This document shows positions 31,133 to 39,750 of a DNA stretch of 52,090 nucleotides, one piece after another; positions within the stretch are counted from its first letter, which is position 1, and every line of letters starts with the position of its first letter. The position numbers and the translations under genes were made by a program. Source of the stretch: Pseudomonadota bacterium (lineage in GTDB: Bacteria; Tectomicrobia; Entotheonellia; Entotheonellales; Entotheonellaceae); assembly GCA_005777235.1 (NCBI GenBank), contig SXND01000089.1:1-52090 (forward strand), written 5' to 3'. Under the pieces are notes generated by a model. It made no database searches. It saw only the letters and a list, made by a program, of their open reading frames with translations, and was not told where the DNA came from.

Positions 31133-32116
31133 GTGACAACCCTGGTGACAGGTGCAACGGGTTTTATCGGGGCCAATGTGGTGCGTGCCTTACTCGCGGA
31201 GGGCGCTGCCGTGCGTGTACTGAAACGCTACGGCAGCGATATGCGCAATCTGGCGGGCTTACCCGTGGAGATTGTGCATGGCGATGTCCGCGCTCCTGTC
31301 TCACTGCGTGCCGCTCTCGAGGGTTGCCACACGCTCTATCATGTAGCGGCCTACTACAGCCTCTGGACACGCTTCCCCGATGATCTGTACAGCACCAATG
31401 TGCAGGGCACCAAGCATCTCTTCCAGGCGGCACTTGAAGCCGGCATACAGAAGGTGGTCTATACGAGTAGTGTGGCGACGATTGGACTCCCAGCCGATGG
31501 CACGCCGGGGGATGAAAGCCTGTTTCTGGACCCTGAGCAGGCCATTGGCCACTATAAACGCAGCAAAATTCTGGCGGAACAAGCGGCGCTGGCGTTTTGT
31601 GTGCAGGGTCTGCCGGTGGTGATCGTCAATCCGACGGCGCCGATTGGTCCGTGGGACATCAAACCCACCCCTACGGGCAAAATCATTGTCGATTTCTTGC
31701 AACGCAAAATGCCCGGCTATATGGAGACAGGGCTCAATCTCGTGGATGTGCGCGATGTGGCCCGCGGCCATCTACTCGCCGCGCAACACGGCAAAGTCGG
31801 GGAGCGCTATATCCTCGGCTGCCAGAATATGTCTCTGCGCGACATTCTGCTCTTGGCCTCGGAGATCAGTGGCATACCAGCGCCGCGCTGGCGCGTGCCC
31901 TATCGTTTGGCCCTGGCCTTGGGGTATGCCTGTGCAGGCTTGACCTACCTCACCGGCAAAGCACCCCTGGTCCCGCTCGATGGGGTGCGTATGGCCCGGC
32001 GCCCCATGTATTTTAGCGCGCAGAAAGCCGTGCAAGAGCTCGGCCTGCCCCAGTCACCGCTCGACGAGGCCATGCGCCAGGCGGTGGAGTGGTTTCGCGA
32101 GTATGGTTACGCCTGA
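31133..32116 (+). CDS. hpnA: hopanoid-associated sugar epimerase HpnA
   Basis: I start it at GTG 31133 (VTTLVTGATGFIGANVV), which GGAGGGGAGG precedes; 327 residues. It is an extended short-chain dehydrogenase: NAD(P)-binding GATGFIG, VYTSSVATIG with the catalytic Ser, and Y-K-R-S-K with the catalytic Tyr and Lys. The HpnA/dihydroflavonol reductase-like NPTAPIGPWDIKPTPTGK is clear. HpnA is part of many hopanoid clusters and is thought to act in side-chain sugar modification. Its TGA shares one base with the ATG of the next gene (TGATG), so the two are translationally coupled. Confidence 0.88.
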   Translation: MTTLVTGATGFIGANVVRALLAEGAAVRVLKRYGSDMRNLAGLPVEIVHGDVRAPVSLRAALEGCHTLYHVAAYYSLWTRFPDDLYSTNVQGTKHLFQAALEAGIQKVVYTSSVATIGLPADGTPGDESLFLDPEQAIGHYKRSKILAEQAALAFCVQGLPVVIVNPTAPIGPWDIKPTPTGKIIVDFLQRKMPGYMETGLNLVDVRDVARGHLLAAQHGKVGERYILGCQNMSLRDILLLASEISGIPAPRWRVPYRLALALGYACAGLTYLTGKAPLVPLDGVRMARRPMYFSAQKAVQELGLPQSPLDEAMRQAVEWFREYGYA

Positions 32117-32997
32117 TGGAACCTTCTTTCCTGACCTTGCTGCTTGGGACGGTCCTGCTGCGACCCTATGTCTTTGTGTTTCTCGCCGTCTATCTCACGT
32201 TTAGCACCTGGCAATTTGGCTTGAAGCGCACCCTCAGCTTTATGGTGCTGGGGTACTGGCTGGTGTTTCTCGCTGAATACAGCTCCACCCGGAATGGCTT
32301 TCCCTTTGGCTGGTATTACTATATTGATACCACACGCCAGCAAGAACTCTGGGTCAGCAACGTCCCCTTCATGGATTCGTTGTCGTTTATCTTTCTGGCG
32401 TATGCCAGCTATGCGACGGCCTTATGCTTGTGTGCACCGTTGTGGCGTACGCGGTATGATGTGCAAATCATTGACACGAAAGCCCTACGGCGTTCCCCCG
32501 CGGTCCTGGTGCTGGCGGTGATGTTGTTTGTGCTCATCGACGTGGTGATTGATCCGGTCGCGCTGCGCGGTTCGCGCTGGTTCCTTGGACAAATCTACGG
32601 CTACTACGAGGAGGGGATTTACTTTGGCGTGCCGCTGGCGAACTTTGGGGGGTGGGCCATTGTCGGCGCGGCGCTGGTCACCTTGCATCGCCTCCTCGAT
32701 GGCGTGTGGTGGGCTGGTCCGCAACAACGTGCCGATTGGGGCGTCCGGTGGATACCCTATCGGGGATTGTGCGGTCCTCTCCTCTATCTCGGCACCTACG
32801 CATTTAATGTCGGTATCACATTTATGATTGGCGAATACTTGCTGGGCTATGTCGATGTGCTGCTCGTCGTGCCCTTGGTGATCCTGGCGTGGACCCAGGT
32901 GACCCGTGTTGCCAACCGGGCCACCCAGGCTGACGTGGAGGCGCACTGTCGCGATTTCCCGCACAGTCCCTTAGGCCCGCTTATTTCACAAAAGTAG
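32116..32997 (+). CDS. CruF-like carotenoid biosynthesis protein (DUF422)
   Basis: It starts at ATG 32116, overlapping the hpnA stop (TGATG); 293 residues with about seven membrane segments. Family hallmarks are [46 protein letters not shown] and [12 protein letters not shown], the pattern of CruF/bisanhydrobacterioruberin hydratase-like enzymes, which add water to a carotenoid end. No other carotenoid gene is in the window. Coupling to hpnA suggests a role on a hopanoid or squalene-type substrate, which is inference. Its 3' end overlaps the convergent hpnH by 17 bp. Confidence 0.8.
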   Translation: MEPSFLTLLLGTVLLRPYVFVFLAVYLTFSTWQFGLKRTLSFMVLGYWLVFLAEYSSTRNGFPFGWYYYIDTTRQQELWVSNVPFMDSLSFIFLAYASYATALCLCAPLWRTRYDVQIIDTKALRRSPAVLVLAVMLFVLIDVVIDPVALRGSRWFLGQIYGYYEEGIYFGVPLANFGGWAIVGAALVTLHRLLDGVWWAGPQQRADWGVRWIPYRGLCGPLLYLGTYAFNVGITFMIGEYLLGYVDVLLVVPLVILAWTQVTRVANRATQADVEAHCRDFPHSPLGPLISQK

Positions 32998-33982
32998 CCC
33001 AGGCTGACTTCGCCATGTTGACGGGGTTGCTCATAGCGTCGGTGACCGCCGAAGCTTCATAGCCACAGTGCACCATGCAGTCGGCACAGCGCGGGTCATT
33101 ACCCGTGCCGTACTTCTCCCAGGCCGTTTCTTCCATCAGCTCTTTGTAGGTCGTGGCATAGCCATCGGCCATGAGATAGCACGGTTTCTGCCAACCGAGC
33201 ACACTGTAATTGGGATTGCCCCACGGGGTGCATTGGTACTCGCGCTTCCCTTGCAAGAAATCGAGAAAAAAGGGCGAGTGGTTCAAATCCCATTTCTTCC
33301 CAGCAAAGACTTTACGAAATAACTCCTTGGTACGCTCGCGTTTGAGAAAATGTTCCTGATCGGGGGCTTTGGCGTAACTATAGCCTGGTGACACCATCAT
33401 GCCATCCACGCCAAGTGCTGAAGTGTAATCAAAGAACGTCCGCAGGGCGCCCGCGTCCTCGCCTTCAAAAACCGTGGTATTCGTGGTCACTCGGAACCCA
33501 GCGGCCTTGGCCGTTTTAATCGCCGCCACGGCGGCGTCAAAGGTGCCCTCACGGCACACCAGTTCATCGTGGCGCTCGCGCAGCCCGTCGAGGTGCACGC
33601 TGAGGGTGAAGTACGGCGAGGGGGAAAAGCGCCCCAGATGTTTTTCTAACAGCAGGGCATTGGTACACAGATAGACAAACTTTTTGCGTGCAACGAGACC
33701 GTCGGCAATCTCTTCGATCTGTGGATGCAGCAGTGGTTCGCCCCCGGCAATCGACACCACCGGCGCACCGCATTCTTCCGCGGCATGAAAGCAGTCGGCT
33801 GGCGACAGATTTTGCCGTAAGATTGCCGTCGGATGTTGGATTTTGCCACACCCGGCACAGGCCAGATTGCAGCGAAACAGCGGTTCTAGCATCAACACCA
33901 GCGGGAACCGTTTCTGGCCTTGCAGGCGTTGTTTCACGACATAGGCGCCAACCATCAGCGCTTGGCGCAGTGGGATACTCAT
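32981..33982 (-). CDS. hpnH: adenosyl-hopene transferase HpnH (radical SAM)
   Basis: The 333-residue length is typical. The radical-SAM 4Fe-4S motif C-x3-C-x2-C is C38-NLA-C42-AG-C45, followed by [14 protein letters not shown] and [15 protein letters not shown]. The C-terminal extension has C-T-P-W-G-N-P-N-Y and [15 protein letters not shown], as in HpnH. It links 5'-deoxyadenosyl to hopene to make adenosyl-hopane, the substrate of HpnG. GAAAGGAAGGACCGG precedes the ATG. It is transcribed against the rest of the hopanoid block and overlaps the CruF-like gene by 17 bp at the 3' end. Confidence 0.96.
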   Translation of the reverse strand: MSIPLRQALMVGAYVVKQRLQGQKRFPLVLMLEPLFRCNLACAGCGKIQHPTAILRQNLSPADCFHAAEECGAPVVSIAGGEPLLHPQIEEIADGLVARKKFVYLCTNALLLEKHLGRFSPSPYFTLSVHLDGLRERHDELVCREGTFDAAVAAIKTAKAAGFRVTTNTTVFEGEDAGALRTFFDYTSALGVDGMMVSPGYSYAKAPDQEHFLKRERTKELFRKVFAGKKWDLNHSPFFLDFLQGKREYQCTPWGNPNYSVLGWQKPCYLMADGYATTYKELMEETAWEKYGTGNDPRCADCMVHCGYEASAVTDAMSNPVNMAKSAWATFVK

Positions 33983-34025
33983 TCCGGTCCTTCCTTTCGG
34001 CTCTCAACACGGTCCCATGCAACCA

Positions 34026-34250
34026 TCAGGCATCGAGCTGGTCTTCCGCCAGGCTGGGAGTATGCTGACAGGATTCAAGCTGGGTGCAGGTATAGTGTAG
34101 TGACTCATCCGCATGTTCGAGCACTTGTTCTGCATACTCACTATTGGTACGGTTGGCTGCAAAATCCGCTGCCACAAACTGGGCTTCAGCAGCACAACTG
34201 GCATCGACGATGTAGGTTTCTCGATGTTCGATGGATACGCGATATTTCAC
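34026..34250 (-). CDS. hypothetical protein, 74 aa, upstream of hpnH
   Basis: The start is GTG 34250 (MKYRVSIEHRETYIVDASC), with GAGGAG 8 nt upstream; an ATG at 34283 has none. It is a small acidic protein: one beta strand (YRVSIEHRETYIVDAS), a helix rich in Ala/Glu (AAEAQFVAADFAANR) and a polar tail. I do not recognise it. The gap to hpnH is 43 bp on the same strand, so the two are likely one operon. Confidence 0.5.
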   Translation of the reverse strand: MKYRVSIEHRETYIVDASCAAEAQFVAADFAANRTNSEYAEQVLEHADESLHYTCTQLESCQHTPSLAEDQLDA

Positions 34251-34380
34251 GCAGTCGTCTCCTCGTACGATCCATGCTGACATGCCTGGATAGGCTCGTT
34301 GCTAAGGTGTACCGTATCTGCACTCGGATGCCAAATCCAAACCTGTGCTGATGGCCAGCACACCCGCTTGCCTCACCGCC

Positions 34381-35433
34381 TTACCCGTGGTGAACGACCT
34401 TGCGATACACCGCTTCGACATTCGTGCCAATGCGATCCCGATACTGCCCCATGGGGTATTTGGTCATCCCTTGTTCGTACTTGGGGCCCAGTTGATCCGC
34501 CACCACCGGCGTCATGTCCTCCAGGCTGGCACCGTCTGCCGCGGCCTGCTTGACTGCGGCAATCAGATCGGTGAGATAGTTACGCATGAACACCACCCGG
34601 TCTTTGGTCACCACATCGCCGTGGCCCGGAATGATGTGCGTAAAATCCACTTGCTCAAGCGCCGTTAAGGTGTGCACCCAATCCTCGGGGTAGCCGTCAC
34701 CGAGGAACGGCATCCAATCGACCAGGGCGTCTCCAGTGGCGATAACTTTTTCTTTGGGCATATAGATGAATACGTCGCCATCCGTGTGCGCCCGGCCCAG
34801 GAGCAGCAGTTGGATCTCGCGTCCGTTCTCATGCAGGGTGGTGACGGGGGCGGACACGGCGCGGGTGGGCAACGTCGGCTTCAGGGTTTGCAATTCCGTG
34901 AAGAACGCCTCGGCTTGCTGGAGGTTGTTTTCCAGATTGGCTTTCTGCTCAGGAGTGGCGGCGTGTACGATCTGATCCTTGATCTGGGCAATCTCTGCTG
35001 GCAACGCGGCGAGCTGCCGCGCGATATGCGGAATACCGCCTACGCCGGCCTCCGCATCGGTCAAATTCTGGTGGGTGCGCTCGGAGACGATGATTTCCAG
35101 GGTGGCCGAGGCCTCCGCATAGACCTCATTCCCCTGCCAATGATCCCAATGAAAGTGGGTGTTGATGAGCTTGTGGATGGGGTGCTTGGTGATGCCCTGG
35201 ATTGCGTGGTACAGGGCCCGTGCTGCCGACGGCTTGGAGTGGGAGTCCACCACCACGACGCCATCGTTGGTCAGAATCACCGCGGCGTTGGAATTGACTT
35301 TATATTGTGGCGCCGCAATGGCGGCATACACGCCATCGGCGACCGGCTTCAGCTCGAAGAGATCTTTCGTGACGGTGTTCCCGTCGGCTGGAAACACACA
35401 GCAAGGCTCCCGTTCCATCCCATGCGTGCTCAT
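34381..35433 (-). CDS. metallo-beta-lactamase-fold hydrolase
   Basis: 350 residues. The HxHxDH metal motif is H93-F-H-W-D97-H98, with further ligands in GRAHTDGD and PGHGD, so both metal sites are likely intact. GGAGGAGACGG precedes the ATG at 35433. No clear signal peptide, although the first 15 residues are atypical. A helical insertion (about 130-190, EQKANLENNLQQAEAFF) separates the two halves. The family ranges over lactonases, quorum-quenching enzymes and thioester hydrolases; none can be chosen here. It stands between hpnH and the FAD oxidoreductase, all on the minus strand. Confidence 0.85.
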   Translation of the reverse strand: MSTHGMEREPCCVFPADGNTVTKDLFELKPVADGVYAAIAAPQYKVNSNAAVILTNDGVVVVDSHSKPSAARALYHAIQGITKHPIHKLINTHFHWDHWQGNEVYAEASATLEIIVSERTHQNLTDAEAGVGGIPHIARQLAALPAEIAQIKDQIVHAATPEQKANLENNLQQAEAFFTELQTLKPTLPTRAVSAPVTTLHENGREIQLLLLGRAHTDGDVFIYMPKEKVIATGDALVDWMPFLGDGYPEDWVHTLTALEQVDFTHIIPGHGDVVTKDRVVFMRNYLTDLIAAVKQAAADGASLEDMTPVVADQLGPKYEQGMTKYPMGQYRDRIGTNVEAVYRKVVHHG

Positions 35434-35472
35434 GCGCCCGTCTCCTCCAGAGTGAGGTCATGCTGGTCTGCC

Positions 35473-35497
35473 GCCTACCCAGCCCAACTGGGTAGGC
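35473..35497. terminator. terminator-like hairpin upstream of the MBL gene
   Basis: Perfect 10-bp arms GCCTACCCAG (35473-35482) and CTGGGTAGGC (35488-35497) with a 5-nt loop. On the minus strand it lies between the FAD oxidoreductase and MBL genes. The short T run (TTT) is on the plus-strand side only. Confidence 0.45.
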
Positions 35498-35575
35498 TTT
35501 CCATACCTTAGCCTGTACGCCAACGTCAAGTAAAATGTGCGGGACGCTCCGCAGTGCCTGCGCCATCAGACCGCC

Positions 35576-36799
35576 TCACAGCGCCGCGAGCTCCCGCGTC
35601 TCATCCGCAAAGGCCTGAGGATCCACCACGGGGCGCCGCGCCAGGATACGCTCGCGTGCCGCTTCTAGAAGCTCTGGAGCGCCATTGATGAACAGCACGG
35701 CTTGGAGCATCCCGTCGGCGAAGTACCCTTGGGCGAAGCCCGGCTCTACACCGAGCGGTCCCCGTCGGACGCTGTGCTCACGGCGCCCCATATCGCCCAC
35801 GACGTCAATGTGCAGCCCACCCATGTGTGAGAAAAAGTACGGCAGGGCCTCATACATGCGCCGCTCGCCAGTCATATTGGCCGCCGCCACCCGTCCATGC
35901 TGCAAGGCCACATCATAGTGCTCGACGCGGACGTGACGTCCGAAGAAGGGGCTGTAGTAGCGTGCCATATCGCCCGCCGCATACACCCCCGGCGCGGCTT
36001 CGAGATACTCGTTCACCACCACGCCATTCTCGACTGTGAGCCCCGCCGCTGCGGCCAGCTCCGTGTTCGGGGCAATACCGACGCCAACGGTGACCAGATC
36101 CGCCGCCAGTTCCGTGCCCGTGTTCGTGACCACGGCCCGCACCCGGCCCTGCTCGCCCACGAAATGCGTTGCGCCCGTATTGGTGAGGACCGTGATGCCC
36201 TGCTGGCGTAAGAACGACTCCATAAAGCCGCTGGTTTCCGCATCGAGCACCAGGCTCAGCACGCCAGACGTCAACTCCACCACGGTGGTATCCAGTCCCA
36301 AGTGGGCCAGCCCGGTGGCCACTTCGCAGCCAATAAACCCGCCGCCGATCACCACGGCACGGCGTGCCCCCGGCAGGGCACTGCGGATGGCGTCTGCATC
36401 TTCCAGATTGCGCAGATAGTAAATGCCTTCCAGGTCAGCCCCAGGCAGAGGCAGGCGTCGTGGACGACCGCCAGTTGCCAGCAACAGCTTTTCATAGCCG
36501 AGCTGCTCTCCGTCTGCCAGCGTCACCTGGCGCGCCGACAGATCCAGTGCGGTGACCGCCTGGCCGAGGCGTAACTCCACCTTGTTGCGCTCATAAAAAC
36601 GCGCCGGGCGTAAAAACACCTGGTCGCGCTCGGTTTCCCCGAGTAAATACCCTTTCGACAACGGCACGCGATCATAGGGCGGATGGGGCTCGGCGCCAAT
36701 AATCACAATGCGCCCCGTCTTATCGCGGCGGCGTATGGCGTCCGCTGCGGCAACGCTGGCGAGACCGCCACCGACAATCACATAAGGAACGTATTCCAT
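35576..36799 (-). CDS. NAD(P)/FAD-dependent oxidoreductase, ferredoxin-reductase type
   Basis: The start at ATG 36799 (MEYVPYVIVGGGLASVAAA) has GGAGG upstream; 407 residues. Two dinucleotide-binding motifs are clear: FAD (VIVGGGLASVAAADAIR) and NAD(P)H (AVVIGGGFIGCEVATGL). TGGRPRRLPLPG between them and VYAAGDMARYYSPFF near 290 complete the class. It resembles rhodocoxin/putidaredoxin reductase-like flavoproteins, which pass electrons from NAD(P)H to a ferredoxin. It lacks the redox disulphide C-x4-C of the glutathione-reductase type. The ferredoxin in this window is 16 kb away, so a functional link is only possible. Confidence 0.88.
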   Translation of the reverse strand: MEYVPYVIVGGGLASVAAADAIRRRDKTGRIVIIGAEPHPPYDRVPLSKGYLLGETERDQVFLRPARFYERNKVELRLGQAVTALDLSARQVTLADGEQLGYEKLLLATGGRPRRLPLPGADLEGIYYLRNLEDADAIRSALPGARRAVVIGGGFIGCEVATGLAHLGLDTTVVELTSGVLSLVLDAETSGFMESFLRQQGITVLTNTGATHFVGEQGRVRAVVTNTGTELAADLVTVGVGIAPNTELAAAAGLTVENGVVVNEYLEAAPGVYAAGDMARYYSPFFGRHVRVEHYDVALQHGRVAAANMTGERRMYEALPYFFSHMGGLHIDVVGDMGRREHSVRRGPLGVEPGFAQGYFADGMLQAVLFINGAPELLEAARERILARRPVVDPQAFADETRELAAL

Positions 36800-36912
36800 A
36801 ACGCGCCTCCGCAAGAGTGCACGCTGACGTGCGTGATCTTGTCTTCTCCCCGTGGGTGCTCTATCATGAGCCCCTATACTATCACAAAGCTAGCCCAGTG
36901 AGGGAGTGAGCG

Positions 36913-38562
36913 ATGGTCTATGACGATCACACCTGGCAGGCAACAACGGCGCAGTTCTACGGCCAGCTCTACATGTGTGTCTGGCAGCATCTCACCCCGT
37001 TGCTCGGCGTTGCGACCACCGCCGAGGTTCTCACCTCGTGTCGGCTCGTCTTACACGATGCGTACCCTTTCCTGTCGCGTTGGCGCTGGTCGGCGCAGGG
37101 GCTTGACCTGGCGAGCGTGCTGACCGCCATTGCGACTGAGGAACGCGCCCATGTCGAGGCCGGCTGTGAGCAATGGCTCCAGGGCGTGCACACCATGCTC
37201 CACGACCTTGGCGGTCCACTGCTGGCACAGCGCGTGCAAGCCGCCACCGAACAACTCCGCCTCCGCTTTGAACCCGCCTTCAGTCATCCTGCCGCGCCTG
37301 AGGAGGTGGCCCACCTGGCAACGCCGACCCCACCGCACGAAGCGGCCCTGGCGCTGTTACAGAGCATGGGCCAACAGGCGCTGACACTGTATCGGCAACT
37401 CCACGCACAGCGTGACGCCACCATGGCGGCGCAGGCAGCCTTGCTCGCGTCTCAGCCGGTCGGGCCAGTCAGCGCCGAACCGCCGACACCGCTGGTGGCG
37501 CCGATGGATCTGGCACGCTCCGAAGCGTTTTACCATTCGCTCTTTGACCTCGCACCCGACGGGGTGATTGTGGCCGATAGCCATGGGATCATTGTCCAGG
37601 CGAACCCACGTGCGGCCGAAATCCTGGAATGTGATCGTCCCCAGGAGTTGATTGGACGGCACGCCGTCGACCTCTACGTGCATCCAGAACACCGTGCGAT
37701 TCTCCTGGAACACGTGGCACAGCGGCAGTACCTGGAAGGACGTCATGGCGAATTACGCACCTATCGTGGGCGCACAATTATTATTACGTCCTCGCATCGC
37801 TTGATCGACTATGAAGGGCAACCGTGTCTCTTGTCCGTGATTCGTGATGTGACAGACCGGGCCCGCTTGCAACAAGAAATGGAGGACTTTGCCTACTCCG
37901 CCAGTCACGATCTCCAGGCGCCCCTCCGCACGTTTGAGGGCTATGCCCGTTGGCTCCTGGAGGATTACGGCGAGGTGCTGGATAGCGCGGGTCGGCAACT
38001 ATGCGAAGAAATTATTGACGATGCCTTGCACATGAAAAAACTCCTCGACGGCCTCTTAGAGTATTCCCGTATTGGGCGCTTACACACCCAAGCGGTGGCG
38101 GTGGACGTCCGCACCGTGTTGGATCGTGTGGTGCACGATCTGCAAATCGAGATCCACGATACGAAGGCCATCCTGCATGTGCCGGACGCCCTACCGACTG
38201 TGCGCTACCCCGAAGTCCGTTTGACCCAGATTTTTAGTAATCTCCTGAGTAACGCGCTGAAATTCACCGCGGGCACGACCCCGGAGATCCACATCGAGTG
38301 TCAAGCCTACCCACGCTATTATCGGTTTACTGTGCGCGATAACGGTATCGGCATTGCCCCGGAGCATTTTGGGCGTATCTTTGAGATTTTCAAACGCTTA
38401 CATACCCGTGAAGAGTATCCCGGCACGGGCGCCGGACTCACCATCGTCAAAAAAATTGTCGAATCCCATGGCGGTCAGATTGGTGTCGAGTCCGCACCTG
38501 GTGCGGGCGCAACATTTTGGTTTACCATCCCGAAGACGGAGGCCGCGTCATGCGCCAGCTAA
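36913..38562 (+). CDS. PAS-domain sensor histidine kinase
   Basis: 549 residues, starting at ATG 36913 after GAGGGAGTGAGCG. The first ~165 residues are helical and not recognised (WQATTAQFYGQLYMCVWQHL). A PAS domain follows (about 198-315, EAFYHSLFDLAPDGVIVADS), then HisKA with phospho-acceptor H332 in SASHDLQAPLRTF, and a HATPase with N-box NLLSNALKFT, G1 DNGIGI and G2 GTGAGLTIVKK. There are no membrane helices, so it senses in the cytoplasm, as phytochrome-like kinases do. The next gene overlaps it by 13 nt and encodes a response regulator, its likely partner. Confidence 0.9.
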   Translation: MVYDDHTWQATTAQFYGQLYMCVWQHLTPLLGVATTAEVLTSCRLVLHDAYPFLSRWRWSAQGLDLASVLTAIATEERAHVEAGCEQWLQGVHTMLHDLGGPLLAQRVQAATEQLRLRFEPAFSHPAAPEEVAHLATPTPPHEAALALLQSMGQQALTLYRQLHAQRDATMAAQAALLASQPVGPVSAEPPTPLVAPMDLARSEAFYHSLFDLAPDGVIVADSHGIIVQANPRAAEILECDRPQELIGRHAVDLYVHPEHRAILLEHVAQRQYLEGRHGELRTYRGRTIIITSSHRLIDYEGQPCLLSVIRDVTDRARLQQEMEDFAYSASHDLQAPLRTFEGYARWLLEDYGEVLDSAGRQLCEEIIDDALHMKKLLDGLLEYSRIGRLHTQAVAVDVRTVLDRVVHDLQIEIHDTKAILHVPDALPTVRYPEVRLTQIFSNLLSNALKFTAGTTPEIHIECQAYPRYYRFTVRDNGIGIAPEHFGRIFEIFKRLHTREEYPGTGAGLTIVKKIVESHGGQIGVESAPGAGATFWFTIPKTEAASCAS

Positions 38563-38990
38563 CTGTGCTGCTGGTCGAAGATAATCCCCGGGATGTCCGT
38601 TTAACCCAGCGTGCCTTTAAGCAGGCGGGCCTGCCGCACGAGCTCCGCGTGGTGCGTGATGGGGACGAAGCGCTGGCATATCTGCATCGCGAGGGCCTGT
38701 ACAAAGACGTGCTGAGCGCGCCGCGCCCAGATATGATTCTCCTGGATTTGAATTTGCCCCGCATGGGGGGGCATGATTTTTTACGAGTGGTCAAGCAAGA
38801 CGAGCGCTTCAAACAGCTCCCCATCATTGTCCTGACCACCTCGGAACGCCCCGATGACGTACGCCTGGCGTATGCCGTCGGCGCTAATGCCTATTTGCAC
38901 AAGCCGGTCGAGTTCAGTCGCTTCACCGAGGTGATTGGACAACTAGGGAAATTCTGGCTGGAAATCGTCAAACTGCCCCCAGAAGCCTAG
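38550..38990 (+). CDS. response regulator (Rcp1-like single receiver)
   Basis: 146 residues; the ATG at 38550 overlaps the kinase stop, implying coupling. It is a lone receiver domain: acidic pocket E10/D11, phospho-acceptor D66 in MILLDLNLPRMGG, T96 and K118 in YLHKPVEF. The insertion REGLYKDVLSAPRPD between helix 2 and the D66 strand is typical of the Rcp1 group that pairs with phytochrome-like kinases. No output domain. Confidence 0.93.
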   Translation: MRQLTVLLVEDNPRDVRLTQRAFKQAGLPHELRVVRDGDEALAYLHREGLYKDVLSAPRPDMILLDLNLPRMGGHDFLRVVKQDERFKQLPIIVLTTSERPDDVRLAYAVGANAYLHKPVEFSRFTEVIGQLGKFWLEIVKLPPEA

Positions 38991-39023
38991 GGGCCAGCCC
39001 ATAGCCGTAGGAGGGCTCTCGTG

Positions 39024-39506
39024 ATGGCCACGCCATCTTATCGTCTCTTAGTCGTTGATGATTCGAAACGCGACACATTGCTCCTCGAACGCATCTTGCA
39101 ACAAGCCAGCGATGCGACTTTTACCGTGACCCATAAAGAGTCGGCGCAGAGCGGCTTAGAGGAGCTCAGTGCGCAGTCCTATGATCTCGTCCTCCTCGAT
39201 TACTATCTCCCTGATATGGACGGCCTGGCGTTTCTCGCAGCCAAGAGTCAGCGTGGTCTAAGCACCCCGGTCATTATGCTCACCGCCTTTAGCCAGGAGC
39301 GCCTGCCCGTGGCCGCGCTGCAAGCCGGGGCGCTCGATTATTTCCGCAAGGATCAGGTGAACTCCAGCCTGCTGGGCAAAGCCATCCAGCAGGCCATTGA
39401 CAAAGCGCGTCTGCAGGCCAGTGCCGCGGTCGAGGCCGCCAGGATACGCGAGCTCGAAGCACTGGTGGCGCAACTGCAACAACAGCTCAACGCCCAGCAA
39501 GCGTGA
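39024..39506 (+). CDS. response regulator, single receiver with coiled tail
   Basis: About 160 residues; AGGAGGG upstream suits either GTG 39021 or the adjacent ATG 39024. It is a receiver domain with D12/D13 in VVDDSKRD, phospho-acceptor D59 in LVLLDYYLPDMDG, T87 and K109 in YFRKDQV. After residue 125 a helical, glutamine-rich tail (ARIRELEALVAQLQQQLNAQQ) looks like a coiled coil for dimerisation. With the kinase and the Rcp1-like regulator it forms a three-gene signalling cluster. The target is not apparent. Confidence 0.88.
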   Translation: MATPSYRLLVVDDSKRDTLLLERILQQASDATFTVTHKESAQSGLEELSAQSYDLVLLDYYLPDMDGLAFLAAKSQRGLSTPVIMLTAFSQERLPVAALQAGALDYFRKDQVNSSLLGKAIQQAIDKARLQASAAVEAARIRELEALVAQLQQQLNAQQA

Positions 39507-39522
39507 GTAACAGGGGAGCGCC

Positions 39523-39648
39523 ATGACGACGCCTCCTATCCTGACAGACGCCGTGCTCCGTCACGCGGCGCCACTGCGCCTGGACGCAAAAAAACCCTCA
39601 GGGGTAGACACACAGCGCTCGAGGCCCGCAGTCGGAGCACATGCCTGA
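39523..39648 (+). CDS. possible small protein, 41 aa
   Basis: ATG 39523 follows CAGGGGAGCGCC, and the frame (MTTPPILTDAVLRHAAPLRL) runs to a TGA at 39646-39648. No family is recognised and the C-terminal half is low-complexity. The ribosome-binding site just after the response regulator stop is the only real support. Confidence 0.2.
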   Translation: MTTPPILTDAVLRHAAPLRLDAKKPSGVDTQRSRPAVGAHA

Positions 39649-39708
39649 ACTGGCGACCGTCTTGCCTGGGGACCACCAGGAGCATGGCCCACGTGTTTCT
39701 GGAGGGAT

Positions 39709-39745
39709 GGCCCTGTCCCGTCCCTGGGTGAGACGGGACAGGGCC
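39709..39745. terminator. bidirectional terminator hairpin
   Basis: Perfect 13-bp arms GGCCCTGTCCCGT (39709-39721) and ACGGGACAGGGCC (39733-39745) with an 11-nt loop, between the response regulator and the convergent Tim44-like gene. No strong T tract. Confidence 0.6.
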
Positions 39746-39750
39746 TGGTA

